64,000 nt of DNA from ECT2AJA-110-A sp035399845 (GTDB taxonomy: Bacteria > Planctomycetota > Phycisphaerae > UBA1845 > UTPLA1): positions 1 through 64,000 of the forward strand of contig DAOPJV010000012.1 of assembly GCA_035399845.1 (NCBI GenBank), in the 5' to 3' direction. Position 1 is the stretch's first letter. The number at the start of each line of letters is the position of its first letter. Of the stretch, positions 43,347 to 51,746 are shown piece after piece. The translations under genes and the position numbers were made by a program. The notes under the pieces are model-generated. The model did no database searches and had not been told where the DNA came from. It was given only the letters and a program-made list of their open reading frames with translations.

Positions 43347-45182
43347 TTACTTCTCGCCGAATTCGGCCATGCCCCAGGGGCCGCGAATGTTCAGGTCGTT
43401 CGACGCCCAGTCACCACCCATGCCGGGCCGCGTCTTCGCAGGGAAGGTCTCGCGCGGCACGCCACCGCGATGATCCGGGTGCGGCTTGGGCGTTCCCTCG
43501 AGCTTCTGCTCGAAGAAGAGTTCCGAATCCGTGGGCTCCGTGATGAGGCTGCCCGGCGGCGGCGGAACCTGGTGCGGATCGAGCGGTTCGACGAGCTGCG
43601 GCGTGACGAGCACGACGAGTTCCGTCAGTTCCCGTTCGTAGTCCGTGGAGCTGAACAGCGTGCCCAGTACGGGCAGATCACCCAGCCCCGGAATCTTGGA
43701 GGCCAGACCGCGCACCTGGTCGTTGAGCAGGCCCGCGATCGCGAATGTCTGGCCATTCCCGCATTCGATCGTCGACTCAACACGTCGCGTGTTGAACGTG
43801 AACAGCGGGAAACCGCCGGCGACGCCGCCCGTCGGGACGGCGTCGCTGACTTCCGTCATGACGTGCAGCCGCATGAGCTGCCCGCCAAGGATCGTCGGTG
43901 TGAATGCGAGTCTCACACCGAATTCGCGATACTCGATGGTCACGGCGCCCGTCGCCGAGCCGCCCTGCGCCACGGGAATCGGCACTTCGCCGCCCGCGAG
44001 GAACGTTGCCGTCTGACCGCTGATGGCGACGAGATTCGGTTCCGCCAGCAGCCGGGCGAGATTGTTCTCTCGCAGGGCGTTGACGAACATCTGGAACTCC
44101 GCCTGCGGGAAGCCGAACGTGATGTTCGACCCGACGCCGTTCTGATTCGGCAGCACGAATGTCGTGTTCTGCCCGAGTCGCACATCCGTCAGTCCCGTCG
44201 TCCCGAAGGTCGTCGGGTTCATCTGGCCGAGGTTGTTGGCAAAGTAAAAATCGCGCGACCAGCCGTTGCCACCGATCGCCCAGTTCACGCCGAGCTGCCG
44301 AATGGCGCTCTTGTTCACTTCGGCGACGACAACGCGCAGCATGGCCTGCTGCACACCCGCGATCGTCAGGTTCGTGCGGACTTCACCCCCCTGCACGAGC
44401 GACGCGACTTCCGCGATCTGCCGCGCGATGGCGGCGTCGGGAACCGTGCCGTTCATGAAGAGCGTGCCGTTGACGCTGCGAATCTCCACATTCGCCGTCG
44501 GCGCCGTCTGGCGAATGAACGCCTTCAGGAGCGTCAGGTCGAGTTCCACATCGATGCTGAGCGATTTCCGCTCATCATCCACCTGGAGCAGGAGCTGCGT
44601 CGTGCCGAAGGCCTTGCCGGCGACGATGATCTGCGTCGGCGACGTCACCAGGACGTCGGCGATCGTCGGATCGGCGACGCGAACGTCGGCGACCGGCCGA
44701 TTCAGCTTGATGACGGCTGTCGAGTTTCGATTGACGCGAATCCGCTGTGCCGTCTCACCTTCGATCGCGATCGACTGGATGAGCGGCGCCCCGCCGGCGA
44801 CTGGCGCGATCGTCGCCACAGTCGGCGACGCGTTCGTCACGCCCACGGGCTGCATCTGCGGCTGCCCCATCGAGGCCGGCATGATGAGCTGGCTTCCGAT
44901 GGCGGTCGCATCCGGGCCGATCGCCACGAGCCGATTGTTCTGCGCCGGCCGAGGGCCCGGTAGTTCCCGAGGCGCGTTCGAAACGACTGGAATTCGATTC
45001 GAACTGCCGGAGGAGGCGTTGTTCTGAGCGTTCGCTTCATTCGTCGTCATCGTCGAGAGGATTACGAGCCCCGCCGCCACGGCGCCCAGCATTCGACGAT
45101 GATCCGGAGACTGTCGGAGCGCCCGACGATTCCGCCGTCGTGCGCTCCCGAATGTGTCACGACCTTCCACGCGTTGGTTCAT
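43347..45182 (-). CDS. cpaC: Tad pilus outer-membrane secretin CpaC/RcpA
   Basis: A 611-aa secretin. The signal-like N-terminus is MLGAVAAGLVILSTMTT. A Cpa-type pilus N-domain follows (IRVNRNSTAVIKLNRPVADV, ADPTIADVLV), then a BON-like segment (NGTLFMNGTVPDAAIARQIA). The secretin core runs NLARLLAEPNLVAISG, RLHVMTEVSD, FNTRRVESTIECGNGQTF, IPGLGDLPVLGTLF and ELVVLVTPQLVEPL. The N-terminus contains a Pro/Gln-rich stretch. Start and stop overlap CpaB by 4 nt (ATGA). Confidence 0.96.
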   Translation of the reverse strand: MNQRVEGRDTFGSARRRNRRALRQSPDHRRMLGAVAAGLVILSTMTTNEANAQNNASSGSSNRIPVVSNAPRELPGPRPAQNNRLVAIGPDATAIGSQLIMPASMGQPQMQPVGVTNASPTVATIAPVAGGAPLIQSIAIEGETAQRIRVNRNSTAVIKLNRPVADVRVADPTIADVLVTSPTQIIVAGKAFGTTQLLLQVDDERKSLSIDVELDLTLLKAFIRQTAPTANVEIRSVNGTLFMNGTVPDAAIARQIAEVASLVQGGEVRTNLTIAGVQQAMLRVVVAEVNKSAIRQLGVNWAIGGNGWSRDFYFANNLGQMNPTTFGTTGLTDVRLGQNTTFVLPNQNGVGSNITFGFPQAEFQMFVNALRENNLARLLAEPNLVAISGQTATFLAGGEVPIPVAQGGSATGAVTIEYREFGVRLAFTPTILGGQLMRLHVMTEVSDAVPTGGVAGGFPLFTFNTRRVESTIECGNGQTFAIAGLLNDQVRGLASKIPGLGDLPVLGTLFSSTDYERELTELVVLVTPQLVEPLDPHQVPPPPGSLITEPTDSELFFEQKLEGTPKPHPDHRGGVPRETFPAKTRPGMGGDWASNDLNIRGPWGMAEFGEK

Positions 45183-46144
45183 TCTTCTGGCAACTCCAAT
45201 TCAGGTTCGTCCACGTTCGGCTGGCGATCGCCCTGTGTCGGTGTCCACGCCGGACCACCGAACTGAGGAGGCAGGGGCTTGTCGCCATCAAACGTGCGAA
45301 CGGTTCCGTTCTCTTCGAAGACAAGCTTCTGATGCTCGTCGCCGCGTCTGACATCCACTACGTGATACTTCTTCGCGGGCGCAGCGCGAGCCACCTGGAC
45401 CGGTGCGACCGTGGGTTCGGGCTTCGGCGTTTCCGCAACCGTCGGCGCCGAAAGGAAATTCCTGAACAGACTGGCGAGCTTGGACTCGGCCGGATCGTCT
45501 TCGTGACCGCGCATGGCGAGGCGGATGTTTCCGCGGCTCTGGGCCATGGCGGCGTTCAGCGTCTGCACCTGCTCGGGCAGAAGGAAGAGCGTGACGGACT
45601 TGGAGACTTTCGCGACTTTTCCGTCCGGCCCCATCTGCGACATGGACTGTCCCACGGCGCCGACTTCGACATCCGACAGAATCAGGCGGCACTTGCCCGC
45701 CTCGTCGCGCTCCGCCGAATACACGTCAACACGGCTGCCGGGCATGACGAATCCCGCGACAGCCGACTCTTCATTCACTTTCACGCTCGCGGCCCGGAAA
45801 CCCGCCGGAATCGTCGCGGCCAGGCCCGGTTCGGATCCCGGAGGCGCCAGCATGGCCTTCGTGATCGGAACGCCCGGCGCGACGGGCATCTTCGTGACGC
45901 GACCGACGAGCGATTCGACGTCCATGAAGCCGTCCTTCGGCGCCAGGCTCTTCGAGCAGTCCCGCGTCGTGAGCATTGTCTCCGTGACGCGCTGCGCGGC
46001 CTCGATCGACTTCGTGCTGATGACGACCTTGTAGGTTTCCTCCTGGGAACCCTTGGCCTTCTTGACCATGTCGATGCCCATCTTGATGGCGAAAAAGCCG
46101 ACGCCGAGGCCAACGACCAGTGGAATGAGTGTCTTCGGTTTCAT
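45179..46144 (-). CDS. cpaB: Tad pilus assembly protein CpaB/RcpC
   Basis: A 321-aa inner-membrane or periplasmic protein. The single N-terminal membrane helix (TLIPLVVGLGVGFFAIKMG) is followed by a SAF-like domain (MDVESLVGRVTKMPVAPGVP, AATIPAGFRAASVKVNEESA) and the RcpC domain (VSKSVTLFLLPEQVQTLNAA). The C-terminus is Pro-rich (PPQFGGPAWTPTQGDRQP). It is thought to modulate the secretin. The ATGA overlap with CpaC implies translational coupling. The 164-bp spacer to TadE contains a strong hairpin. Confidence 0.94.
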   Translation of the reverse strand: MKPKTLIPLVVGLGVGFFAIKMGIDMVKKAKGSQEETYKVVISTKSIEAAQRVTETMLTTRDCSKSLAPKDGFMDVESLVGRVTKMPVAPGVPITKAMLAPPGSEPGLAATIPAGFRAASVKVNEESAVAGFVMPGSRVDVYSAERDEAGKCRLILSDVEVGAVGQSMSQMGPDGKVAKVSKSVTLFLLPEQVQTLNAAMAQSRGNIRLAMRGHEDDPAESKLASLFRNFLSAPTVAETPKPEPTVAPVQVARAAPAKKYHVVDVRRGDEHQKLVFEENGTVRTFDGDKPLPPQFGGPAWTPTQGDRQPNVDEPELELPEE

Positions 46145-46254
46145 CCGTCCGTCCTTTCGATTGCCCGGGCCCCGGCCTTCGCCGAGCCCCGTTGCCCCCC
46201 AACGGGCAAGCGATGACGCCTTATGTGGTACCGCCCTTGTTTCGCGCCTGACGG

Positions 46255-46280
46255 CGGCCGACGCGTTTCCGCGTCGGCCG
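46255..46280 (-). other. Perfect 11-bp hairpin between tadE and cpaB
   Basis: CGGCCGACGCG (46255-46265) and CGCGTCGGCCG (46270-46280) flank a TTTC loop. On the minus strand no T-run follows, so it is more likely an mRNA-processing or stability element than an intrinsic terminator. It lies 29 bp past the TadE stop. Confidence 0.6.
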
Positions 46281-46308
46281 ATCTCGCCAGCGTGTCAATA
46301 CGTTGTTC

Positions 46309-46755
46309 CTATACGGGGTCGACGCCGCCAGCGCCTTCACCCGCATCGACGCCTTCGCGCCGCATGGTTGTCGTCGAACTGATGTTGAAGGACCCGCCGC
46401 CGATCATCGTGCCCGTGAACGTCGCCCGATCGAGCGGGATCGTCACGGTCACAGTGACATCCAGATCCGCGGGGCCGAGGTTCGCGATGTTCGACTCCAT
46501 CGAGTACCCCTCGAGATTGGCCGCGCCCATGGACGCGTCCACGGCGGACTGCACGTCCGCCAGCGTCGCGCCCGGAAGCGATCCGGCGCGGGCGCCCTCG
46601 CGGGCCGCCAGTGTCACGGTCTGACGAAGCATGAACGCCCAGCCGACTTCCATCATGCCGAGCATTCCGAGAATCAACAGCGGCGCCACGACGGCCGTTT
46701 CCACAACAGCGGCGCCCCGACGCATATGACGATGTCGCCTGATCAGATTCACCAT
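46309..46755 (-). CDS. tadE: TadE-like pseudopilin
   Basis: A 148-aa protein. The N-terminal hydrophobic motif RRGAAVVETAVVAPLLILGM is the TadE pseudopilin signature, with GMMEVGWAFMLRQTVTLA and AREGARAGSLPGAT following. It is probably processed by CpaA. The ATG at 46755 (MVNLIRR) is preferred because GGAAAG precedes it and the start overlaps the CpaA stop by 7 nt. An ATG at 46767 is an alternative. The C-terminus is Gly-rich. Confidence 0.92.
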   Translation of the reverse strand: MVNLIRRHRHMRRGAAVVETAVVAPLLILGMLGMMEVGWAFMLRQTVTLAAREGARAGSLPGATLADVQSAVDASMGAANLEGYSMESNIANLGPADLDVTVTVTIPLDRATFTGTMIGGGSFNISSTTTMRREGVDAGEGAGGVDPV

Positions 46756-47309
46756 ACTTTCCACCATCCGATCTGAGAAAAGAGAAGAACGCCCCACACA
46801 CCAAGTGTCAGCGGAATGGCATACGGAACGGAGGCCTTGCCGTTCCCGCTGAACTGGTTTGCCGACGCAAACTCACCAAACGCCGTCCTGGCGGAACTCA
46901 GTTTCACGAGCATCAGGCCCATGTTCGATGCAAACCGACTCCAGGTACGCTGGTAGACGATCATCCCGACGGAGATCGCGCCACCGACCAGGATGCCGGC
47001 GATGACCGCGTGGAATGTCATCTCGGGTCCCAGCCAGGCGCCGACGCCCGCCATGTACTTGACGTCGCCCGCGCCCATCGCATGGATCAGCCAGAGCGCA
47101 ATCAACAGCCCGAAGCCGCACGCGGCGCCGGACAGACTCTCACCGAGCCCCGACCAACCCTTCAGTACGCCGTGAACGACGAAACCGGACAAGACGAGAA
47201 GACCGCACAGCCAGTTTGGAATTCGATGCTCTTTCAGATCACGCCAGCAGGCGTACGCCATTGCCGGCGTCAGAATGAGCAGCGCGAGATGTTCGATTCC
47301 AGGGGCCAT
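46749..47309 (-). CDS. cpaA: Tad prepilin peptidase CpaA/TadV
   Basis: A 186-aa A24-family aspartic prepilin peptidase. The first catalytic Asp lies in CWRDLKEHRIPNWLCG and the second in the GxGD motif MGAGDVKYMAGVGAWLG. Six membrane helices fit the family's short TadV form, without the methylation domain. It cleaves Flp and the TadE/TadG-like pseudopilins. Its 3' end overlaps the TadE start by 7 nt. The C-terminal insertion WSRFASNMGLMLVKLSSARTA is longer than in typical TadV. Confidence 0.93.
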   Translation of the reverse strand: MAPGIEHLALLILTPAMAYACWRDLKEHRIPNWLCGLLVLSGFVVHGVLKGWSGLGESLSGAACGFGLLIALWLIHAMGAGDVKYMAGVGAWLGPEMTFHAVIAGILVGGAISVGMIVYQRTWSRFASNMGLMLVKLSSARTAFGEFASANQFSGNGKASVPYAIPLTLGVWGVLLFSQIGWWKVW

Positions 47310-47372
47310 GGATCAGTCCGCCGTCCTGTTCGGTTTCCCCGTTGCGAAGCGCAACAGGTTCGATCCGAATAC

Positions 47373-47404
47373 CGGGCAGGTGGGGGAAGAGCCCCACCTG
47401 CCCG
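47373..47404 (-). other. Perfect 13-bp hairpin downstream of the pilin gene
   Basis: CGGGCAGGTGGGG (47373-47385) and CCCCACCTGCCCG (47392-47404) flank a GAAGAG loop. A second small hairpin (GTTGCG/CGCAAC, 47341-47355) follows on the minus strand. It lies 80 bp past the Flp stop. It could protect the pilin mRNA 3' end or cut readthrough into cpaA, giving pilin in excess. The sequence shows the stem; the function is inferred. Confidence 0.65.
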
Positions 47405-47483
47405 ACACAAGATACGTCTCAAGAGACGGCCAACCGTGGCCTCAGACAGCCGCGCGACTCCGTGCGCGGCGAAGGTTCATGGG

Positions 47484-47657
47484 TTAGGGCATGGCGGATT
47501 CGACATCGACGAAGATGTCCGAAACCTTCGTACCCAGAGCGCTGATGGCGGCCAGCGAAATGACGATGATCAGCGCGAGCATGACCGCGTATTCCGTCGC
47601 CGTGGCGCCCTCTTCATCCCGAATGAACGACTTAACGAGGTTCGTGATACCCTTCAT
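47484..47657 (-). CDS. flp: Flp/Fap-type major pilin
   Basis: A 57-aa prepilin. Residues 1-16 are a short leader ending DEEG. After the cleavage Gly come ATATEYAVM (the Flp G-x4-EY signature) and hydrophobic helix LALIIVISLAAISALG. This matches the Flp class of type IVb pilins. AAGGAG lies 8 nt upstream of the ATG at 47657, the strongest ribosome site in the locus. An upstream frame start at 47744 was rejected. Cleavage would be by CpaA. Confidence 0.95.
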   Translation of the reverse strand: MKGITNLVKSFIRDEEGATATEYAVMLALIIVISLAAISALGTKVSDIFVDVESAMP

Positions 47658-48549
47658 AGTTCTGCTCCTTATCCCGCTGACCGGTCCCCACCGGCCAACC
47701 ATTGCTCCGCCTCGAAAACTGAATCGCGTCATGCGATCCTTCAAGGCCCGTTTACCCTTGCCCCGCGCCGACGTGACGCGGAGCCACCACTCTCGACGGT
47801 ATCCCTTCCGCCGAGTCCCTAATCAGAGTTCGTTTGAAACGGGCCGCTACGGGCTCGCCTCTGGCAAACTCGCCATAGTTTGTTGAATGAGGTTCGCGGC
47901 CGTCGCAACTCTCCAGGGGCGACGCCGGGGCCGGCGCTTCAGGGCGCCGACCGGAGAAAGGACTCGCTTGTTTCCAACTGGAAGCCCGCGTGTCCTGAGT
48001 CGAGCCGCATCTTTTGCGCGACTGTCGAGATTGACTGTCGCGCCAGACGTGGCTCACGCTCGCCTCATTCCCAGTAGTGAAATCGTCGAGCGTCAGGCAA
48101 AACATAAGATTCCCCCGTGGGCCGGGCAAACGATCGAGCCGGGTTTTTCCAGTTTCGCTGCAGAAATCACGACAAGTGTCCGAAATCATGAATACCAGTG
48201 CTGATAATCCATATCGGCACGCCACGGCGCAGGCGTCCTCGGCACTTGAGGCGCGAACCGACCTTCCTCCACGCTTTTGTTGAACGTTATTCCCGGCCCT
48301 GTCTGCAGTGCTGTGCGCGCCGTCTTTATTGGACTGTCACCTTGATGACATTGAATTTTCCGGACAGACCTTCGTCCGCTATCGCGCAGGACGTGCGCGT
48401 GAATCGGCGTATTGCGCACGCGCAGCAACTGCGCACTTCCGATACGAGCTGAAATCAGGTTGAACGTGGTGATCGGGCGGCTGCGAACGGCGTCGCAACA
48501 TGCGGCGCCGAATGGCGCCCATTCCCCGGGTCAGAAGATCGGGCGCGTG
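47658..48549. other. Long upstream region of the pilin gene
   Basis: 892 bp between the PDZ gene (stop 48550) and the flp start, both minus strand. No reading frame shows family-like sequence; the 157-codon frame at 47752-48225 is low-complexity and lacks a good ribosome site. The region should hold the tad promoter and upstream regulatory sites. I searched for a sigma-54 box (GGCAC-N5-TTGC type) by eye and found no convincing one. No rRNA, tRNA or known riboswitch was recognised. Confidence 0.5.
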
Positions 48550-49689
48550 TTACTGCTCCATCTGCCAGAACATGGCGGGGTCCGGACAGACCGGATGCAG
48601 CGTCAGGCCGTCAGCCGACGCCGGCTCGCGCCACCATTGGTTGAATTCGACTGACAGCTTCAGGATCCGCTCACGCCTTACGCCGCGACGAACATCGCGC
48701 GTGGCCGCAATGTACAGGGGCCAGCGTCCGAGAGTGACTTCCAGCGTGATTCGCTGACCGCCCCGCAGCGTCTGAATCGACTCTCGCAGGGATCGTCGCG
48801 CGTTCGGCGGCAGGAACGCCGGCGGAATATTGGGGATGGGGGCGTCCTCAGCGTCCGGTTCCGTCTTCCGTCGCGTATTCGCCCAGGTCTCCAGCGCCCC
48901 CTTTGGATCCTGCGCCGGCAGTCGCTTTCCGTTCAGCGCGACAATCAGATCCCCCACGGCAAGATCCAGTCGCGGGTCCGCGTCGCGAACGCTCGTCACT
49001 TCGAGCGCAACGGCGTCGTGCGGAAGACGCGCGTCATCCGCCCCTCGCACAACACGCGTGCTCAGGTCCCGAAACCCGCGGGAATCGATACCGCGTTCCA
49101 CGCCCGGGCGATAGGTGCGTCCGACAACGTCCCGAAGCACCGTGAATTCGCATCGCGCGCCGGGCATTTGTGTCGCAATCCATGGCGTAATGCTGTTGCA
49201 CTCCGCCTCCGAGGCGGCGATGTCCCCGTTCAGTCCGATGATCAGATCGCCGGGGCGAATCCCGGCGCGATCGGCGGCGGTATTCGGAAACACGATATCG
49301 ACCCGAAGCGCATACACCCCCGGCGCCACCCGCGAATCGTATCGGCCGTCGATGCACTGCGTATGCTGAATCCCGAGACACGCGCTCGCCGGCACACCAT
49401 TCCTTGACATATAAAGCTCTTCGGCGGCCCGTCGCAGACGCAGTTCCGCCTCCGTCGAGATACCGGACTGCGATCGACGGCGCAGCGTCTCCAGCCAGAC
49501 CGGAGAAACGTCCATCAGCGCCAGCATGGCCCGATCACGCGTCCGCCAGTTCGAGTCGTCCAGGCGTTCAACGAGCGACTCGACCTCCGGCGGCAGGACG
49601 TCCGCCGAAGTCGACGCGCTGTCCGCGCGGGCGACGCCGACGGCGCCAAACACGATCCATGCGAAGATGACGGTCCGCAGTCGATTCAT
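48550..49689 (-). CDS. Exported PDZ-domain protein
   Basis: A 379-aa protein with signal peptide 1-22 (VIFAWIVFGAVGVARA). A helical region follows (LVERLDDSNWRTRDRAMLAL, HEAT-like), then two PDZ-like domains. The first reads VFPNTAADRAGIRPGDLIIGLNG and the second DLAVGDLIVALNGKRL. No trypsin-like catalytic triad was seen, so it is not a Deg protease. It may be a periplasmic scaffold or protease partner. It lies upstream of the flp gene but is separated by 892 bp. A homologous family was not named with confidence. Confidence 0.82.
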   Translation of the reverse strand: MNRLRTVIFAWIVFGAVGVARADSASTSADVLPPEVESLVERLDDSNWRTRDRAMLALMDVSPVWLETLRRRSQSGISTEAELRLRRAAEELYMSRNGVPASACLGIQHTQCIDGRYDSRVAPGVYALRVDIVFPNTAADRAGIRPGDLIIGLNGDIAASEAECNSITPWIATQMPGARCEFTVLRDVVGRTYRPGVERGIDSRGFRDLSTRVVRGADDARLPHDAVALEVTSVRDADPRLDLAVGDLIVALNGKRLPAQDPKGALETWANTRRKTEPDAEDAPIPNIPPAFLPPNARRSLRESIQTLRGGQRITLEVTLGRWPLYIAATRDVRRGVRRERILKLSVEFNQWWREPASADGLTLHPVCPDPAMFWQMEQ

Positions 49690-49839
49690 TCAGAGTCCCC
49701 AGGGCGAATATCGGAATCATCGGACATCCGCCGCCTCTTCATTGTATGATCGCCCCGTCCGCGGCGCGGCGCCCCACGCGGGATTTACACAGGGCGCCCC
49801 GCCCGGAGGCCCCCAACCCCCGCGTACGTGTCGAAAACC

Positions 49840-50274
49840 ATGGTTCCAACACTCTATCTTTGCTACGAGCCCGACTATCGGATGATCGCCGATCGCGTCG
49901 ACGGCTATTCCGTCTGTCCGACGAACCTCGACGCCTACGACGCCCGCGTCGATCTGTCGCCCGACGATCCGGACGCGGCGCCCATCCGTGAATCGCTCTC
50001 GGCGCAGATTCGGACATGCGACACGCTCGTCTGCCTGATCGGACAGACGACGTTTCTCGATCCGTGGGTCGCGTGGGAGATCCGGACGTATCTCGAGAGG
50101 CCGGATCGCCGCGGACTCGTCGGCATCATGCTCCACGACCTGAACACGCCGCCGGCCGACATGATCGAGAAAGGATCCATCTTCATCAAGTTCAAGCGGG
50201 ACGCGCTGGAGGCCGCCGTTGATGGCGCGATCGGCGCGACGGACCTCAGTGTGGACTTTGTGATCGACGAGTAG
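49840..50274 (+). CDS. Solitary TIR-like (DUF1863/ThsB-type) protein
   Basis: A 144-aa protein. It has the pattern of MTH538/DUF1863-type TIR domains: LYLCYEPDYRMI at the start, IRESLSAQIRTCDTLVCLIG (strand plus helix), and FLDPWVAWEIRTYLERPDR. The latter carries the conserved Trp-Glu (catalytic-Glu position of NAD-processing TIRs), then GLVGIMLHDLNTPPADM. Relatives include ThsB of Thoeris, which makes a signalling molecule. No ThsA or other defence gene is adjacent, so a defence role is not supported. GTG at 49828 is an alternative start. Confidence 0.75.
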   Translation: MVPTLYLCYEPDYRMIADRVDGYSVCPTNLDAYDARVDLSPDDPDAAPIRESLSAQIRTCDTLVCLIGQTTFLDPWVAWEIRTYLERPDRRGLVGIMLHDLNTPPADMIEKGSIFIKFKRDALEAAVDGAIGATDLSVDFVIDE

Positions 50275-50370
50275 CGGCGCCATGGGAGAACCCGTGGCCA
50301 TCCGGTACGATAATGCGCCGGGCGTGGATCACAGCGACCCGTCGACGGACTCGAACGATCGGAGCCGATT

Positions 50371-51357
50371 TTGAAACGAGCGCTCATCACGGGAATCACA
50401 GGCCAGGACGGCTCCTATCTGGCGGAGCTGCTGCTGGACAAGGGGTACGAGGTCCACGGCGTTATCCGCCGTGCGTCGACATTCAATACGCATCGAATCG
50501 ATCATCTCTACCAGGACCCCCATATCAGCGGCGTCCGTCTGTTTCTCCATTACGGCGATCTGAGCGATTCGTCGAATGTCCGCAAGATCCTGACAAAGGC
50601 CCAACCCGACGAGATCTACCATCTGGGCGCCCAGAGCCACGTCCGCGTCAGCTTCGACACGCCGGAGTACACCGGCGATGTAACGGGGCTCGGAACGACG
50701 CGCATGCTGGAAGCCCTTCGCGACACGGGCCTGCCGGCCCGGTTCTACCAGGCCAGCTCCTCCGAGATGTTCGGCAACGTCGGCGCCGTTTCACTCAGCG
50801 AAACGTCCCCGTTTCGTCCGTGCAGCCCGTACGCCGCCGCCAAGGTCTACGCCTACTGGATGACAGTCAACTACCGCGAGAGCTACGGCCTGTACGCCTG
50901 CAACGGCATCCTGTTCAATCACGAGTCTCCACGGCGAGGCGAGACCTTCGTCACGCGAAAAATCACGCGCGCCGCGGCCATGATCCACGCGGGCCGGCAG
51001 GAACAACTCTATCTCGGCAACCTCGACGCCTGCCGCGACTGGGGCTACGCAAAGGAATACGTCGAGTGCATGTGGCGAATGCTCCAGCAGGATGCGCCAG
51101 ACGACTATGTCGTCGCGACAGGCGAGAGTCACTCCGTGCGGGAGTTCCTTGAAAAGGCGTTCTCACATCTGGGCCTGGACTGGAAGAAACACGTCCGGCA
51201 CGACGCCCGCTACGATCGGCCGAGTGAGGTCGAGCACCTGCTCGGCGACGCCTCGAAGGCGAAGCGGATCCTCGGCTGGGCCCCGCAGACGACGTTTGAC
51301 GACCTGGTTCGTCTCATGGTCGACGCCGACGTTCGCGGCGTTCAGGGCGGCGCCTAG
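50371..51357 (+). CDS. gmd: GDP-mannose 4,6-dehydratase
   Basis: A 328-aa short-chain dehydrogenase/reductase from a TTG start. It converts GDP-mannose to GDP-4-keto-6-deoxymannose, precursor of fucose, rhamnose or perosamine. NAD(P) binding is ITGITGQDGSYLAELLL. The active-site Ser and Tyr-x3-Lys lie in ASSSEMFG and SPYAAAKVYAYW. GMD-specific segments are GVIRRASTFNTHRIDHLY, FNHESPRRGETFVTRKI and DWGYAKEYVECMW. It opens the glycan locus. Its end overlaps the convergent DUF2304 gene by 4 nt. Confidence 0.97.
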   Translation: MKRALITGITGQDGSYLAELLLDKGYEVHGVIRRASTFNTHRIDHLYQDPHISGVRLFLHYGDLSDSSNVRKILTKAQPDEIYHLGAQSHVRVSFDTPEYTGDVTGLGTTRMLEALRDTGLPARFYQASSSEMFGNVGAVSLSETSPFRPCSPYAAAKVYAYWMTVNYRESYGLYACNGILFNHESPRRGETFVTRKITRAAAMIHAGRQEQLYLGNLDACRDWGYAKEYVECMWRMLQQDAPDDYVVATGESHSVREFLEKAFSHLGLDWKKHVRHDARYDRPSEVEHLLGDASKAKRILGWAPQTTFDDLVRLMVDADVRGVQGGA

Positions 51358-51743
51358 GATCGATCGTCCATCGCCTCGTCGCCCGAGTCCGTACCGTTCT
51401 TCGACGCGTCGTGGGCTTCGAGAATCGCGATGTGCCGCACCAGTGACGTCAGTTCGCGGCGCAGGTGCCGCAGGCGCATGTAGGTCGCCCAGAAACCGAT
51501 CATCATCATCAGAACGGCGAGGTACGTGATCAGGTTGACGCCGCGGTCGATGCTCAGCAGCTGAGCGAATTCCGTCGTCAGATTCGGACGCAGCGTCGCC
51601 ACGGCCGCGAGAAAGCAGAGGATTCCCCACAGCGTCGATTCCCGTCTGGGCGCCCAGCCCCGCATGCCGGCGAGAACGATGCCCAGAAAGAGAAAGCCGA
51701 GCACTCCCAGGACGATAATCTGAAAGATCGTCAGCGTACCCAT
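51354..51743 (-). CDS. DUF2304 family membrane protein
   Basis: A 129-aa protein with two or three hydrophobic helices (IFQIIVLGVLGFLFLGIVLA, LITYLAVLMMMIGFWATY). A C-terminal charged coil with RLRHLRRELTSLVRHIA is the DUF2304 hallmark. In many bacteria DUF2304 sits right beside a dolichol-phosphate-mannose-synthase-like GT2, as here (3 bp upstream). It probably anchors or regulates that transferase. It overlaps gmd by 4 nt on the opposite strand. Confidence 0.88.
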   Translation of the reverse strand: MGTLTIFQIIVLGVLGFLFLGIVLAGMRGWAPRRESTLWGILCFLAAVATLRPNLTTEFAQLLSIDRGVNLITYLAVLMMMIGFWATYMRLRHLRRELTSLVRHIAILEAHDASKNGTDSGDEAMDDRS

Positions 51744-51746
51744 CGC

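Noticed and set aside
42645..44963. A 772-codon frame on the plus strand
   Set aside because: Antisense to the TadG and CpaC genes. It has no plausible domain pattern.
47341..47483. A tRNA-like hairpin pair near GGTTCGATCC
   Set aside because: The T-arm-like word is present, but no acceptor stem, anticodon loop or CCA-compatible pairing can be formed around it.
47752..48225. A 157-codon minus-strand frame upstream of the pilin gene
   Set aside because: There is no ribosome site, no recognised motif, and Ser/Arg/Pro-rich composition as in shadow frames.
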